In this document: piece by piece, positions 8,668 to 17,334 of the stretch | Layout of the letters: every line of letters starts with the position of its first letter | Numbering within the stretch: position 1 is the stretch's first letter | NCBI RefSeq assembly: GCF_002902525.1 | Contig: NZ_PPQZ01000014.1 | Span: forward strand, 1 to 40,407 | Reading direction: 5' to 3' | From: Mammaliicoccus stepanovicii | Lineage (GTDB): Bacteria; Bacillota; Bacilli; Staphylococcales; Staphylococcaceae | Length of the DNA stretch: 40,407 nucleotides | Position numbers and translations under genes: made by a program | Notes under the pieces: model-generated | What the model saw: the letters and a program-made list of their open reading frames with translations, nothing else | Database searches by the model: none | What the model was told of the DNA's origin: nothing

Positions 8668-10179
8668 ATGACAACAAAAGAGCAAAAGTCTAACAGGGTT
8701 TTAGATGGTATCGAAACGATTGGTAATAGGTTACCACATCCATTTTTCTTATTTTTATATTTAGCTATTTTTGTAATGATTCTGTCGTTTGTATTTAGTT
8801 TCTTTAATGCAACGGTTAAACCACCAGGGACAGATAAAGTACTCGAAGTTAAAAACTTATTCTCTGGTGAAGGCATAGAATATATTTTAACGAATTTGGT
8901 AACGAACTTTACTGGATTTGCACCTTTAGGTCTCGTCATTTCTATGATGATTGGTGTAGGTTTAGCTGAAAAAGTAGGTTTTTTAGAATATATTATTCAA
9001 AAAACAATCGTCAAAGCACCACCGTCACTTGTTACATACGCGGTCGTCTTTATTGGGATAATGGGGAATATTGCATCAGATGCTGCAACAATATTAATTC
9101 CACCACTAGCTGCAATGGTATTCTATAAGTTAGGTAGGCATCCTATAGCAGGTCTAGCGGCAGGATTTGCGGCTGCAAGTTCAGGATTTACTGCAAACTT
9201 ATTAGTTGTAGGTACAGATGCATTACTTGCTGGTATTAGTACAGAATCTGCTAAAATTATTGACCCAAGTATGGTCGTTTCACCAGTGGCAAACTGGTAT
9301 TTTAATATTATTTCTACATTTTTATTAACGATAGTTGGTGCGTTAGTTACGACTAAAATTATTGAACCTAGACTAGGTGAATATAAGGGGAGTGTCGATG
9401 AACTAGATCAACACGAAGATTCACCTTATGCAAAGAAGGCTTTTGTTCTGTCATTAATTGCCGGTGCAATCTATGTCTTAATATTAGCGATTGGATTGTT
9501 TATACCGAATAGTCCGTTGATGGGACCGAAGGGAGATATTTTAGAATCACCATTTTTAGCTGGTATTGTACCAGTGATATTAGGACTGTTCTTAGTTGTG
9601 GGTATCACATTTGGTATAGTAGATAAAAAAATCAAATCAACTCATGATATTGGTGGGTTTATGACTGAAGCAGTAAATGATATGTCTGGATATATTGTGT
9701 TGATATTTGTTGCGGCTCAATTTATTAGTTTCTTCCAATGGTCCAATATGGCTACTTGGATTGCGATGAATGGGGCAGAGTTTTTAAAGAGTATACACTT
9801 AACTGGCTTAGGATTAATACTGTTATATATTGTATTTACGGCATCTTTGAACTTATTAATCACGTCAGGTTCTGCAAAATGGGCATTAGAAGCACCTGTA
9901 TTTGTACCTATGTTTATGCAACTCGGCATTCATCCTGGTTTCACACAAGCAGCATATCGTATTGCAGACTCATCATTTAATATTGTGACACCTTTAAATC
10001 CATATTTTGTTGTCATCATAGCATTTTTAAATAAGTACGATAAGAAAGCAGGTATAGGAACACTTATTTCATTAATGATTCCTTACACGGTCGCTTTTAT
10101 TATAACTTGGATTATATTATTAACATTCTTCTATTTAACAGGATTACCACTAGGTCCTGGTGTAACGAAAAACTTATAA
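8668..10179 (+). CDS. abgT: AbgT family p-aminobenzoyl-glutamate transporter
   Basis: A 503-residue membrane transporter of the AbgT family with about 11-12 hydrophobic segments. Family signatures include LDGIETIGNRLPHPFFLF at the N-terminus, GIMGNIASDAATILIPPLAAM, FAAASSGFTANLLVVGTDALLAGIST (in part), and ITSGSAKWALEAPVFVPMF. E. coli AbgT takes up p-aminobenzoyl-glutamate, a folate breakdown product; some relatives (MtrF, YdaH) export sulfonamides instead. The immediate neighbour abgA, 13 bp downstream, argues for uptake of aminoacyl-glutamates. The ATG follows AAAGGAG at 8-9 bases. Confidence 0.93.
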   Translation: MTTKEQKSNRVLDGIETIGNRLPHPFFLFLYLAIFVMILSFVFSFFNATVKPPGTDKVLEVKNLFSGEGIEYILTNLVTNFTGFAPLGLVISMMIGVGLAEKVGFLEYIIQKTIVKAPPSLVTYAVVFIGIMGNIASDAATILIPPLAAMVFYKLGRHPIAGLAAGFAAASSGFTANLLVVGTDALLAGISTESAKIIDPSMVVSPVANWYFNIISTFLLTIVGALVTTKIIEPRLGEYKGSVDELDQHEDSPYAKKAFVLSLIAGAIYVLILAIGLFIPNSPLMGPKGDILESPFLAGIVPVILGLFLVVGITFGIVDKKIKSTHDIGGFMTEAVNDMSGYIVLIFVAAQFISFFQWSNMATWIAMNGAEFLKSIHLTGLGLILLYIVFTASLNLLITSGSAKWALEAPVFVPMFMQLGIHPGFTQAAYRIADSSFNIVTPLNPYFVVIIAFLNKYDKKAGIGTLISLMIPYTVAFIITWIILLTFFYLTGLPLGPGVTKNL

Positions 10180-10192
10180 GAGGTGAGTTAAT

Positions 10193-11473
10193 TTGGAATT
10201 GGATAACGCATTTAAAGATTCACTTATTAAACTGAGAAGAAATTTACACGCTTTTCCAGAACAAGGATTTCTAGAAATTAGAACAGCCAATATTGTGAAA
10301 GAAAATTTAACTTCATTAGGGTATGAGATAAAGAGTGGTTTAGAAGTGATGAATAAAGATTATTTAATGGGGTATCCAAGTGAAGAAGCATTTAAAGCGC
10401 ATATAGATAAACTAAACCAGCTTAATGAGGCGTTACCTGATTTTAAAGATGGTTATACGGGAATTGTAGCAACATTGGATACAAACAAACCTGGACCTAC
10501 TATAGCGTTACGATTTGATATGGATGCTTTACCTATTACGGAAAGCGAAGATAGCAATCATTATCCTACTGCTCATGGATTTTCATCAAAAAATCATGGT
10601 TCCATGCATGCTTGTGGACACGATGTACATACTACAATCGGTATAGGCTTAGCGAAGTTGTTGATGGATCATAAAACAGAATTAAAAGGCATCATTAAAT
10701 TAATCTTTCAGCCGGCAGAAGAAGGGGTTAGAGGCGCGAAATCTATGGTAGAAAGTGGTGTCGTAGATGATGTTGATTATTTTATAGGTTCGCATATAGG
10801 CTTAAATGCTAAATCAAATGAAATTATAACATCTGTTAAAGGGTTTCTTGCTTCATCTAAATTAGACGTTGAGATCCAAGGGGTTTCAAGTCATGCTGGT
10901 GCAAAACCACAAGACGGAAAGAATGCCTTGTTAGCTGCAGCAACATTTGTACAACAAGTTTACGCGATAGAACGACATGAACAAGGTGCATCTAGAGTAA
11001 ATGTCGGTACGTTGCAAGCTGGAAGCGGGCGAAATGTCATTGCAGATAAAGCGTATTTACAAATGGAAGTAAGAGGAGAAAATAATATCGTAAATGAATT
11101 TATGATACAACGAGTTTATGACATTAAATCTGGAATTGAAGCGATGTTTGGTGTAAAGATAAATATTACAAAAGTAGGAGAAGCAATCAGTATTGAACCA
11201 TCAGAAAACATGGAACAAACAATTTATTCATTACTGAAAGAAAAATTTCCAAAGTTAAATATTATTCCAAATGAAACGACACCCAGTGGTAGTGAGGATG
11301 CAACTTATTATATAGATAGCGTGATGCGTAACGGTAAAGATGCTATTTATATGAATATTGGGAGTGATCATGAATATAACCATCATCATCCGAAGTTTGA
11401 TGTAAAAGAACATGATATGTTTAACGGCATAAGTTGTATGTATGAAATTGTGAAATTATATAATGGAAACTAA
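10193..11473 (+). CDS. abgA: p-Aminobenzoyl-glutamate hydrolase subunit A (M20 family)
   Basis: A 426-residue M20-type metallohydrolase that closely resembles E. coli AbgA along its length. Features are the long insert after the first helix (YLMGYPSEEAFKAHI), FDMDALPI, the metal-binding MHACGHDVHTTIG, an intact catalytic pair Glu176-Glu177 in QPAEEG, GAKPQDGKNALLAAA in the lid domain, and GSEDATYY near the end. With AbgB it should split p-aminobenzoyl-glutamate to p-aminobenzoate and glutamate. The start is TTG after AGAGGTGAG. It forms an operon with abgT. Its partner abgB is not adjacent but lies at 17335-18756 on the other strand. Confidence 0.92.
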   Translation: MELDNAFKDSLIKLRRNLHAFPEQGFLEIRTANIVKENLTSLGYEIKSGLEVMNKDYLMGYPSEEAFKAHIDKLNQLNEALPDFKDGYTGIVATLDTNKPGPTIALRFDMDALPITESEDSNHYPTAHGFSSKNHGSMHACGHDVHTTIGIGLAKLLMDHKTELKGIIKLIFQPAEEGVRGAKSMVESGVVDDVDYFIGSHIGLNAKSNEIITSVKGFLASSKLDVEIQGVSSHAGAKPQDGKNALLAAATFVQQVYAIERHEQGASRVNVGTLQAGSGRNVIADKAYLQMEVRGENNIVNEFMIQRVYDIKSGIEAMFGVKINITKVGEAISIEPSENMEQTIYSLLKEKFPKLNIIPNETTPSGSEDATYYIDSVMRNGKDAIYMNIGSDHEYNHHHPKFDVKEHDMFNGISCMYEIVKLYNGN

Positions 11474-11510
11474 TAAAGAAGCCGAGACTATTTGCGTCTC
11501 GGCTTCTTTA
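11474..11510. terminator. Bidirectional terminator between abgA and the gabR-like gene
   Basis: A perfect 15-bp stem (11474-11488 with 11496-11510) with a 7-base loop starts right after the abgA stop codon. It is rich in T on one side and A on the other, so it can end transcription from both convergent genes. Confidence 0.9.
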
Positions 11511-11513
11511 TGT

Positions 11514-12890
11514 TTAAATTAAAATTGATTTAAATAATTCAATAGCAGGCTGAATATCTTCGGGTTTGATTTTAGCAATTCCGATGACGAAAGTCTTAGC
11601 ATTTGAATTATCATAATAGTTATCTTGCGATGTAAACCTTTGAATTGTATAAAGTTCTAAACGATGATGTTTAGAACGTTTTTCAATTTCTTCATATGAT
11701 AAAGATGTTTTAATTTTAACTAAGAAATGCAAGCCAGCTTTCATATCATAAATAGTAATATCATCACCAAAAGTTTGATTCAGAGAATTAATAAATAAGT
11801 GGTGTTTTTCAGAATATATATGATGCATTTTTCGGATATACTTTTCATAATCTCCAGATTTAATGAAGAGATGCAAAGTATATGCATTTAAAGAACTTAA
11901 ATCTGAAATTTGACGCTCCGTTAGTTTATCATATTCTTGTAATAATGAATTAGGCAACACCATATAGCTTATACGTAAACTTGGCATCAATGTTTTCGAA
12001 AATGTCCCTAAATAAATGACGCGGTTATTTTTATCTAAACTATATAAAGATGGGATATTGTCTGTACCATATTTAAATTCACTATCGTAATCATCTTCTA
12101 TAATATAACGTTGTTGTTCAGTAACCCAATTTAATAGCTCTATACGCCTAGATATAGGCATGATTGTTCCGGTTGGAAATTGATGTGAAGGGGTTGTAAT
12201 GACAAAATCAGGTTTTTGCTGTTTGAGATGATAGATTGATAACCCTTTGTCGTCTAAAGGTATATTAACGACATGTTGGTTCATGTCTAAACATAATTGT
12301 CTGAATCGTGCATAGCCAGGATCCTCAATACCAACGCGCATAGGTTGATCAAATAAACTTAATAAACTTCTTAATAAATGAGTAGTACCTGAACTCACGA
12401 TGATTTGTTCAGGATGACAAGTGACACCACGTTTATAAGAAATAAGTTGTGCAATTGATTGTCTTAGTTCTAAAGGTCCTTTGAAATCAGGCATCTCAGA
12501 TAATTCTTTATTAAAGAGGTTAAATGCTTCTTTCAATCTTTTAGACCAAACATCTATCGGGAAAAGCGCATTATCCGTAGCCATATGAGAGAAAGAATAT
12601 CGAAAAGGTAAATCAATCGTTTCTAAAGCACTACCTCCATTTATCGTAGAATCTTGTTGAATAATTAATTTGTTTAATGATTCAACAAAGTAACCTTGAC
12701 GTTCTTGTGTATATATATAACCTTCAGCAATCAGTTGTTCATAAGCATTTTTGACAGTATTGATGCTCACGTTATAATCCATAGCTAGCTGACGTTTAGA
12801 AGGTAACTTTTCATTACTGCTATAATTTTGTGACATGATATCTTGTTTTAATTTATCGTAAATGACCCTGTATTTATAAGATTTAAGCAT
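11514..12890 (-). CDS. gabR: GabR-like MocR regulator (GntR HTH plus aminotransferase domain)
   Basis: A 458-residue MocR-type regulator. The N-terminal GntR winged helix (about 1-65; KLPSKRQLAMDYNVSINTVKNAYEQL) is joined to a fold-type I aminotransferase-like domain with DDYDSEFKY and the PLP-lysine block YLGTFSKTLMPSLRISYM. In Bacillus, GabR binds GABA and PLP and activates gabT-gabD. Here it is divergent from gabT, so the same role is very likely. I prefer ATG at 12890, which follows AGGTG by 7 bases; an upstream in-frame ATG at 12911 would place that binding site inside the gene. Activity on other amino substrates is not excluded. Confidence 0.9.
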   Translation of the reverse strand: MLKSYKYRVIYDKLKQDIMSQNYSSNEKLPSKRQLAMDYNVSINTVKNAYEQLIAEGYIYTQERQGYFVESLNKLIIQQDSTINGGSALETIDLPFRYSFSHMATDNALFPIDVWSKRLKEAFNLFNKELSEMPDFKGPLELRQSIAQLISYKRGVTCHPEQIIVSSGTTHLLRSLLSLFDQPMRVGIEDPGYARFRQLCLDMNQHVVNIPLDDKGLSIYHLKQQKPDFVITTPSHQFPTGTIMPISRRIELLNWVTEQQRYIIEDDYDSEFKYGTDNIPSLYSLDKNNRVIYLGTFSKTLMPSLRISYMVLPNSLLQEYDKLTERQISDLSSLNAYTLHLFIKSGDYEKYIRKMHHIYSEKHHLFINSLNQTFGDDITIYDMKAGLHFLVKIKTSLSYEEIEKRSKHHRLELYTIQRFTSQDNYYDNSNAKTFVIGIAKIKPEDIQPAIELFKSILI

Positions 12891-12901
12891 AATTTTCACC
12901 T

Positions 12902-12945
12902 CTGGTACCATTAATTAGTTCAAACTGGTACTTTTCATTATACCA
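12902..12945. promoter_or_regulatory. Putative GabR-binding boxes between gabR and gabT
   Basis: CTGGTAC occurs as a direct repeat at 12902-12908 and 12925-12931 (23 bp apart), and an inverted ATACCA is at 12940-12945. Bacillus GabR recognises ATACCA-type boxes in the same divergent intergenic position. Function is inferred. Confidence 0.5.
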
Positions 12946-12991
12946 ACATTTTTATTATGATGTGCTTAATAATAAAATTGGAGGGATCATG

Positions 12992-14281
12992 ATGGGTCAA
13001 ACACAAGAAGAGTTAGAGCATTTACGATATCAATATGTATCAAAAGGGGTAGGTAATGGTAATTTGAAAATTGCTGATTACGCTAAAGGTGCGACTGTAG
13101 TCGACAGTGAAGGTAATGAATGGATAGACTTTGCTGGTGCAATTGGAACATTGAATGTCGGACATTCACACCCTAAAATAACTGAACATTTAAAAAATGA
13201 AATAGAAAGATTTATATTACCGGGATTTGGTGTCATTATGTATGAAAGCTATATTCGCTTAGCTCAGAAATTGACACAAATTACGCCGGGTACTTTTGAT
13301 AAAAAAACAGTATTATTAAATTCTGGTGCAGAAGCAGTAGAAAATGCTGTGAAACTAGCAAGAAAATATACAGGTAGACAACAAGTAGTATCATTTATAA
13401 GAGGTTTTCATGGTCGTACAAATTTAACAATGTCTATGACGAGTAAAGTAAAGCCATACAAATTTGGATTTGGACCATTTGCTCCAGAAGTATATCAAGC
13501 GCCGTATCCTTATATTTCAGAAAAACCAGCGTCATTAACAGATGAGGCATATATCGATATGGTTATTAAAGATTTAAAGACATTCTTTACAGCAACAGTA
13601 GATCCTTCCGAAGTAGCATGTGTAGTGCTTGAACCTGTTCAAGGGGAAGGCGGTTTTATTATTCCAGATAAGCGTTACGTTCAAGCGGTTAAATCGATAT
13701 GTGAAGATAATGGCATTGTATTTGTAGCAGATGAAATACAAACTGGTTTCTGTAGAACAGGTAAGACGTTCGCAATTGAACATTTTGATGTTGAACCAGA
13801 TTTAATAACGGTGTCTAAATCATTAGCAGCAGGATTTCCGTTAAGTGGTGTAGTTGGACGAAGTGAAATTCTCGATAGCGCACAACCTGGAGAAATCGGT
13901 GGTACATATGCGGGGAATCCTTTGGCGTGTGAAGCAGCTTTAAAAGTAATAGAAATTATTGAAGAAGAAAATTTAAATGATAAAGCAGAAACATTGGGGT
14001 ATAACATTGAACAGGCATTAACACGCTATAAAGATAAATATAATTTTATTGGTGATATAAGAAGGTTAGGCGCAATGGTAGCAATGGAAGTTGTGGATCC
14101 TCATACGCTAGCACCAGATAAACAGAAGACAACTCAAATAATTAAAGCAGCTAATGAACGAGGATTATTATTATTATCAGCCGGTATCAATGGCAATGTC
14201 ATCCGTTTCTTAGCACCATTAGTTATAACAGATAGCGAACTGGAACAAGGCTTGTCTATATTAGAAAACTGCATAAAGTAA
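12992..14281 (+). CDS. gabT: 4-Aminobutyrate aminotransferase
   Basis: A class III PLP-dependent aminotransferase (429 aa from the chosen start) that moves the amino group of GABA to 2-oxoglutarate, giving succinate semialdehyde and glutamate. Landmarks are FLNSGAEAVENAVKLAR (as LLNSGAEAVENA), FIRGFHGRTNLTMSMTSK, VVLEPVQGEGGFI, ADEIQTGFCRTG and the Schiff-base lysine near residue 276 in TVSKSLAAGFPLSGV. I chose ATG at 12992, 6 bases after GGAGGG; upstream in-frame starts (GTG 12962, ATG 12989) leave that site inside the gene or too close. It is first in the gabT-permease-gabD operon and divergent from gabR. Confidence 0.93.
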   Translation: MGQTQEELEHLRYQYVSKGVGNGNLKIADYAKGATVVDSEGNEWIDFAGAIGTLNVGHSHPKITEHLKNEIERFILPGFGVIMYESYIRLAQKLTQITPGTFDKKTVLLNSGAEAVENAVKLARKYTGRQQVVSFIRGFHGRTNLTMSMTSKVKPYKFGFGPFAPEVYQAPYPYISEKPASLTDEAYIDMVIKDLKTFFTATVDPSEVACVVLEPVQGEGGFIIPDKRYVQAVKSICEDNGIVFVADEIQTGFCRTGKTFAIEHFDVEPDLITVSKSLAAGFPLSGVVGRSEILDSAQPGEIGGTYAGNPLACEAALKVIEIIEEENLNDKAETLGYNIEQALTRYKDKYNFIGDIRRLGAMVAMEVVDPHTLAPDKQKTTQIIKAANERGLLLLSAGINGNVIRFLAPLVITDSELEQGLSILENCIK

Positions 14282-14313
14282 AACTTGTTAATGAAAAATA
14301 AGGGGGATTGTGT

Positions 14314-15720
14314 ATGAATTCGCAATTTAAAAAATCTATGAACATATTTGATGTTCTATTCTTAGCTATAGGCGCCATGCTCGGATGGGGGTGGGTTGTC
14401 CTTTCAGGAGTATGGATTTCAGAAGCAGGTTTTCTTGGTAGTATTATTGCATTTTTACTTGGTGGTATATTAGTCGTCTTTATTGGACTGACATATGCAG
14501 AGCTAGCATCTGCAATTCCAGAAACTGGTGGCGGCTTTATATTTGTGAAGAAAGCATTTAGTCCAGGTATTGCCTTTATATCAGGGTGGTCTGTTCTATT
14601 TGGCTATGTTTCTGTCATTACATTTGAAGCGGTTGCTTTGCCGACGGTTATCGATTATGTCATACCATTTGAACATAAAGGCTTGCTTTGGAATATTGCA
14701 GGTTGGGATGTCTATATCACATGGATACTCATCGGTTCAATCGGTAGTATATTATTAACTTCATTAAATTATTTCGGTGTTAAACCAGCAGCTATTATGC
14801 AAACAGTCTTTACGATATTTATAGTAGGCGTGGGCTTATTGCTTGTTTGTGGCGCAGGTATTAATGGTGATTTCACGCATTTGAATCCATTATTTTCACA
14901 TGGCGCAACTGGAACTATGTCAGTGCTGATTATGATTCCATTTTTGTTTGTAGGATTTGATGTTATTCCTCAAATTGCCGAAGAAGTGAATGCACCATCG
15001 AAGAAAATAGGAGGCATCTTAATTATTTCTATCATTGCTTCTGTTATCTTCTACTTACTTATTGTATTCGGTGTTTCAACAGGTTTAACGAGTAAAGAAT
15101 TACAAACAAGTGAATTAGCTACAGCCGATGCAATGGCAAATTTATTTGGAAATGATGCTTTTGGATTATTATTAGTTTTAGGTGGAGTAGCTGGTATTAT
15201 TACGAGTTGGAACGCCTTTATTATTGGTGGAAGCCGTATTCTATATGCCATGGCTAAAAACAATATGATCCCAAAGTGGTTTAGTTACATTCATCCAAAA
15301 TATAAAACACCGACTCATGGCATTTTATTCCTAGGGATACTTGCTTTTGTTGCGCCATTACTAGGAAGACCCGCACTTGTATGGATTGTGGACGCTGGAG
15401 GTGTAGGCGTCGTGTTAGGGTATTTACTTGTTGCAATTTCATTTTTGAAATTAAGAAAAGTAGCCCCAGATTTAGAAAGACCTTACCGTGTTAAAAGTGG
15501 TAAAGCAGTTGGAATCATCGCCATTATATTAAGTATCGGTTTTATCATTATATATATGCCAGGGATGCCGTCATCACTTGTATGGCCAAATGAATGGTTT
15601 ATCGTGTTCATATGGTATGGTATCGCAATTGTATTATATGTTATCAAATCAACTGCAAAAGGAGACGTAAAATATGGAAAAAATGAAAATATACAATCCA
15701 GCGACAAATCAATTAATTAA
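14314..15720 (+). CDS. APC family amino acid permease, probably GABA importer
   Basis: A 468-residue APC-superfamily permease with about 12 hydrophobic segments. Typical blocks are IGAMLGWGWVVLSG, ELASAIPETGGGFIFVKKAF, FVGFDVIPQIAEEVNAP and SWNAFIIGGSRILYAMAK. It lies between gabT and gabD, so GABA (or a related amine such as putrescine) is the likely substrate; this is inferred from context. I placed the start at ATG 14314, 7 bases after AGGGGG. A TTG two codons earlier overlaps the binding site. Its last 47 bp overlap the start of gabD in another frame, an unusually long overlap that may couple translation. Confidence 0.88.
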   Translation: MNSQFKKSMNIFDVLFLAIGAMLGWGWVVLSGVWISEAGFLGSIIAFLLGGILVVFIGLTYAELASAIPETGGGFIFVKKAFSPGIAFISGWSVLFGYVSVITFEAVALPTVIDYVIPFEHKGLLWNIAGWDVYITWILIGSIGSILLTSLNYFGVKPAAIMQTVFTIFIVGVGLLLVCGAGINGDFTHLNPLFSHGATGTMSVLIMIPFLFVGFDVIPQIAEEVNAPSKKIGGILIISIIASVIFYLLIVFGVSTGLTSKELQTSELATADAMANLFGNDAFGLLLVLGGVAGIITSWNAFIIGGSRILYAMAKNNMIPKWFSYIHPKYKTPTHGILFLGILAFVAPLLGRPALVWIVDAGGVGVVLGYLLVAISFLKLRKVAPDLERPYRVKSGKAVGIIAIILSIGFIIIYMPGMPSSLVWPNEWFIVFIWYGIAIVLYVIKSTAKGDVKYGKNENIQSSDKSIN

Positions 15721-17053
15721 AGAAATAAAGATGGATACTGATGAAAGTGTGAAACAGAAAATTCAATCCTCACATGAAGCATTTTTAAATTGGCAAGAAG
15801 TAGATGCACATCAACGTGCTGAATTATTAGGAAAATGGTTTGAACTAATCGATGAACATAAAGAAGAACTCGCTAAATTAATTACTGAAGAGAACGGTAA
15901 AACTTATAAAGAAGCATTAGGTGAAGTTGCCTATGCTAATAGTTATATAAAGTGGTATCAAGAAGAAGCAAAACGATTATACGGTAGAACAATTCCTGCC
16001 AATGCGTCTAACAAGAAAATCATAACAGATAAATTTCCTGTTGGTGTAGTTGGGGCAATTACACCATGGAATTTCCCAGCCGCTATGATAGCTAGAAAGA
16101 TGGCACCCGCTATTGCTGCAGGATGTGCGACAGTATGTAAACCTGCTAATGAAACGCCTTTAACAACAATAAGAATGGTTGAATTGGCACATGAAGCGGG
16201 TATACCGAAAGATGTAATTCAAGTCGTTATCATAAGTGGCAAAAAAGCCGGTCAATTATTTACAGAAAATCCACTGATTAAGAAAATAACGTTTACAGGT
16301 TCAACAGCTGTAGGTAAATCATTGATTAAAGGTTCTGCTGATTCAGTTAAAAATGTAACAATGGAATTAGGTGGCTTAGCGCCAGTTATCGTACATAAAG
16401 ATGCAGATATATCATTAGCTGTAAAACAAACGATTGCGACTAAATTTAGAAATGCAGGTCAAACATGTATAAGTGCAAATAGAATTTATGTACATGAAGA
16501 TATTGAAAGTGAATATATTAAGCAACTAATAGAAGAAGTACACAATCTAAATGTTGGCAACGGTATGGATGAACAAGTAGATATGGGGCCATTAATAAAC
16601 CAACAAGCTGTAGACAAAGTGTTAGAGCATATCGAAGATGCAAAATCACACGGCGGTGAACTTTCAAGAACAATTGACGAAATCAAATTAGGTGGTAATT
16701 TTGTAGCACCAATTGTAATTCATAATGCTAATTTAGACATGAAAGTAATGCATGAAGAAACATTTGGACCAATTGCTGCAGTCATGACTTACAAAGATTT
16801 AGATGATGTGATCCAAATAGCCAATGACACAGAATTTGGATTAGCAGCATATTATTTCACAAATGATTATCGAACTGGATTCTATCTATATAATAAATTA
16901 GAATATGGAATCATTGGTTGGAATGATGGTGGACCATCAGCAGCACATGCACCATTCGGAGGTTTCAAAGAAAGTGGCTATGGCCGCGAAGGTGGAATAG
17001 AAGGAATTGAACCATATTTAGAAACAAAGTATTTATCTATAGGAAATATGTAA
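15674..17053 (+). CDS. gabD: Succinate-semialdehyde dehydrogenase
   Basis: A 459-residue NAD(P)-dependent aldehyde dehydrogenase that would oxidise succinate semialdehyde from GabT to succinate. Landmarks are VGAITPWNFPAAMIARKMAPA, the cofactor loop FTGSTAVGKSL, Glu231 in MELGG, catalytic Cys265 in NAGQTCISANR, and EETFGPIAAVM near the end. The start has AAAGGAG 9 bases upstream, lying within the end of the permease gene, with which it overlaps by 47 bp. It completes the GABA shunt module. Cofactor preference cannot be read with certainty. Confidence 0.93.
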   Translation: MEKMKIYNPATNQLIKEIKMDTDESVKQKIQSSHEAFLNWQEVDAHQRAELLGKWFELIDEHKEELAKLITEENGKTYKEALGEVAYANSYIKWYQEEAKRLYGRTIPANASNKKIITDKFPVGVVGAITPWNFPAAMIARKMAPAIAAGCATVCKPANETPLTTIRMVELAHEAGIPKDVIQVVIISGKKAGQLFTENPLIKKITFTGSTAVGKSLIKGSADSVKNVTMELGGLAPVIVHKDADISLAVKQTIATKFRNAGQTCISANRIYVHEDIESEYIKQLIEEVHNLNVGNGMDEQVDMGPLINQQAVDKVLEHIEDAKSHGGELSRTIDEIKLGGNFVAPIVIHNANLDMKVMHEETFGPIAAVMTYKDLDDVIQIANDTEFGLAAYYFTNDYRTGFYLYNKLEYGIIGWNDGGPSAAHAPFGGFKESGYGREGGIEGIEPYLETKYLSIGNM

Positions 17054-17091
17054 GCTTGTACTAACACGCTAATATAATATAATATATAAAA

Positions 17092-17147
17092 ATGCCGCAT
17101 TTAATGTAAACTCAATTGAGTGAAAATATTAAATACGGCATTTTTTT
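17092..17147 (+). terminator. Terminator after gabD
   Basis: An imperfect 14-bp stem (17092-17105 with 17128-17141; one mismatch) ends in seven T. The loop contains a small palindrome, CTCAATTGAG. Confidence 0.8.
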
Positions 17148-17155
17148 AATTGGTA

Positions 17156-17333
17156 ACAGGCAGAATGCGCAGACCACGGATCAGAATTGAGTCTTTCGGT
17201 CCAGATAACGGATTATGTGGACCGCAAATGGATTATTCGGTCCAGATAACGGATTATGTGGCCCGCAAACTGGATATACGGTCCAGATAAATGAATATGT
17301 GGTCCGCAAATGAGATTTGCGGACCACAGACTA
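17156..17333. repeat. Family B tandem repeat (41-bp units with phased GGNCC)
   Basis: Three full units begin with CGGTCC at 17197, 17238 and 17279, exactly 41 bp apart, with a partial copy from 17320 and a degraded one before 17197. GGNCC occurs at 17198, 17219, 17239, 17260, 17280, 17301 and 17321, spacing 21/20/21/20/21/20. The middle base varies. The array lies between the 3' ends of the convergent gabD and abgB genes. A second array is at 28625-28747. Confidence 0.93.
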
Positions 17334-17334
17334 A

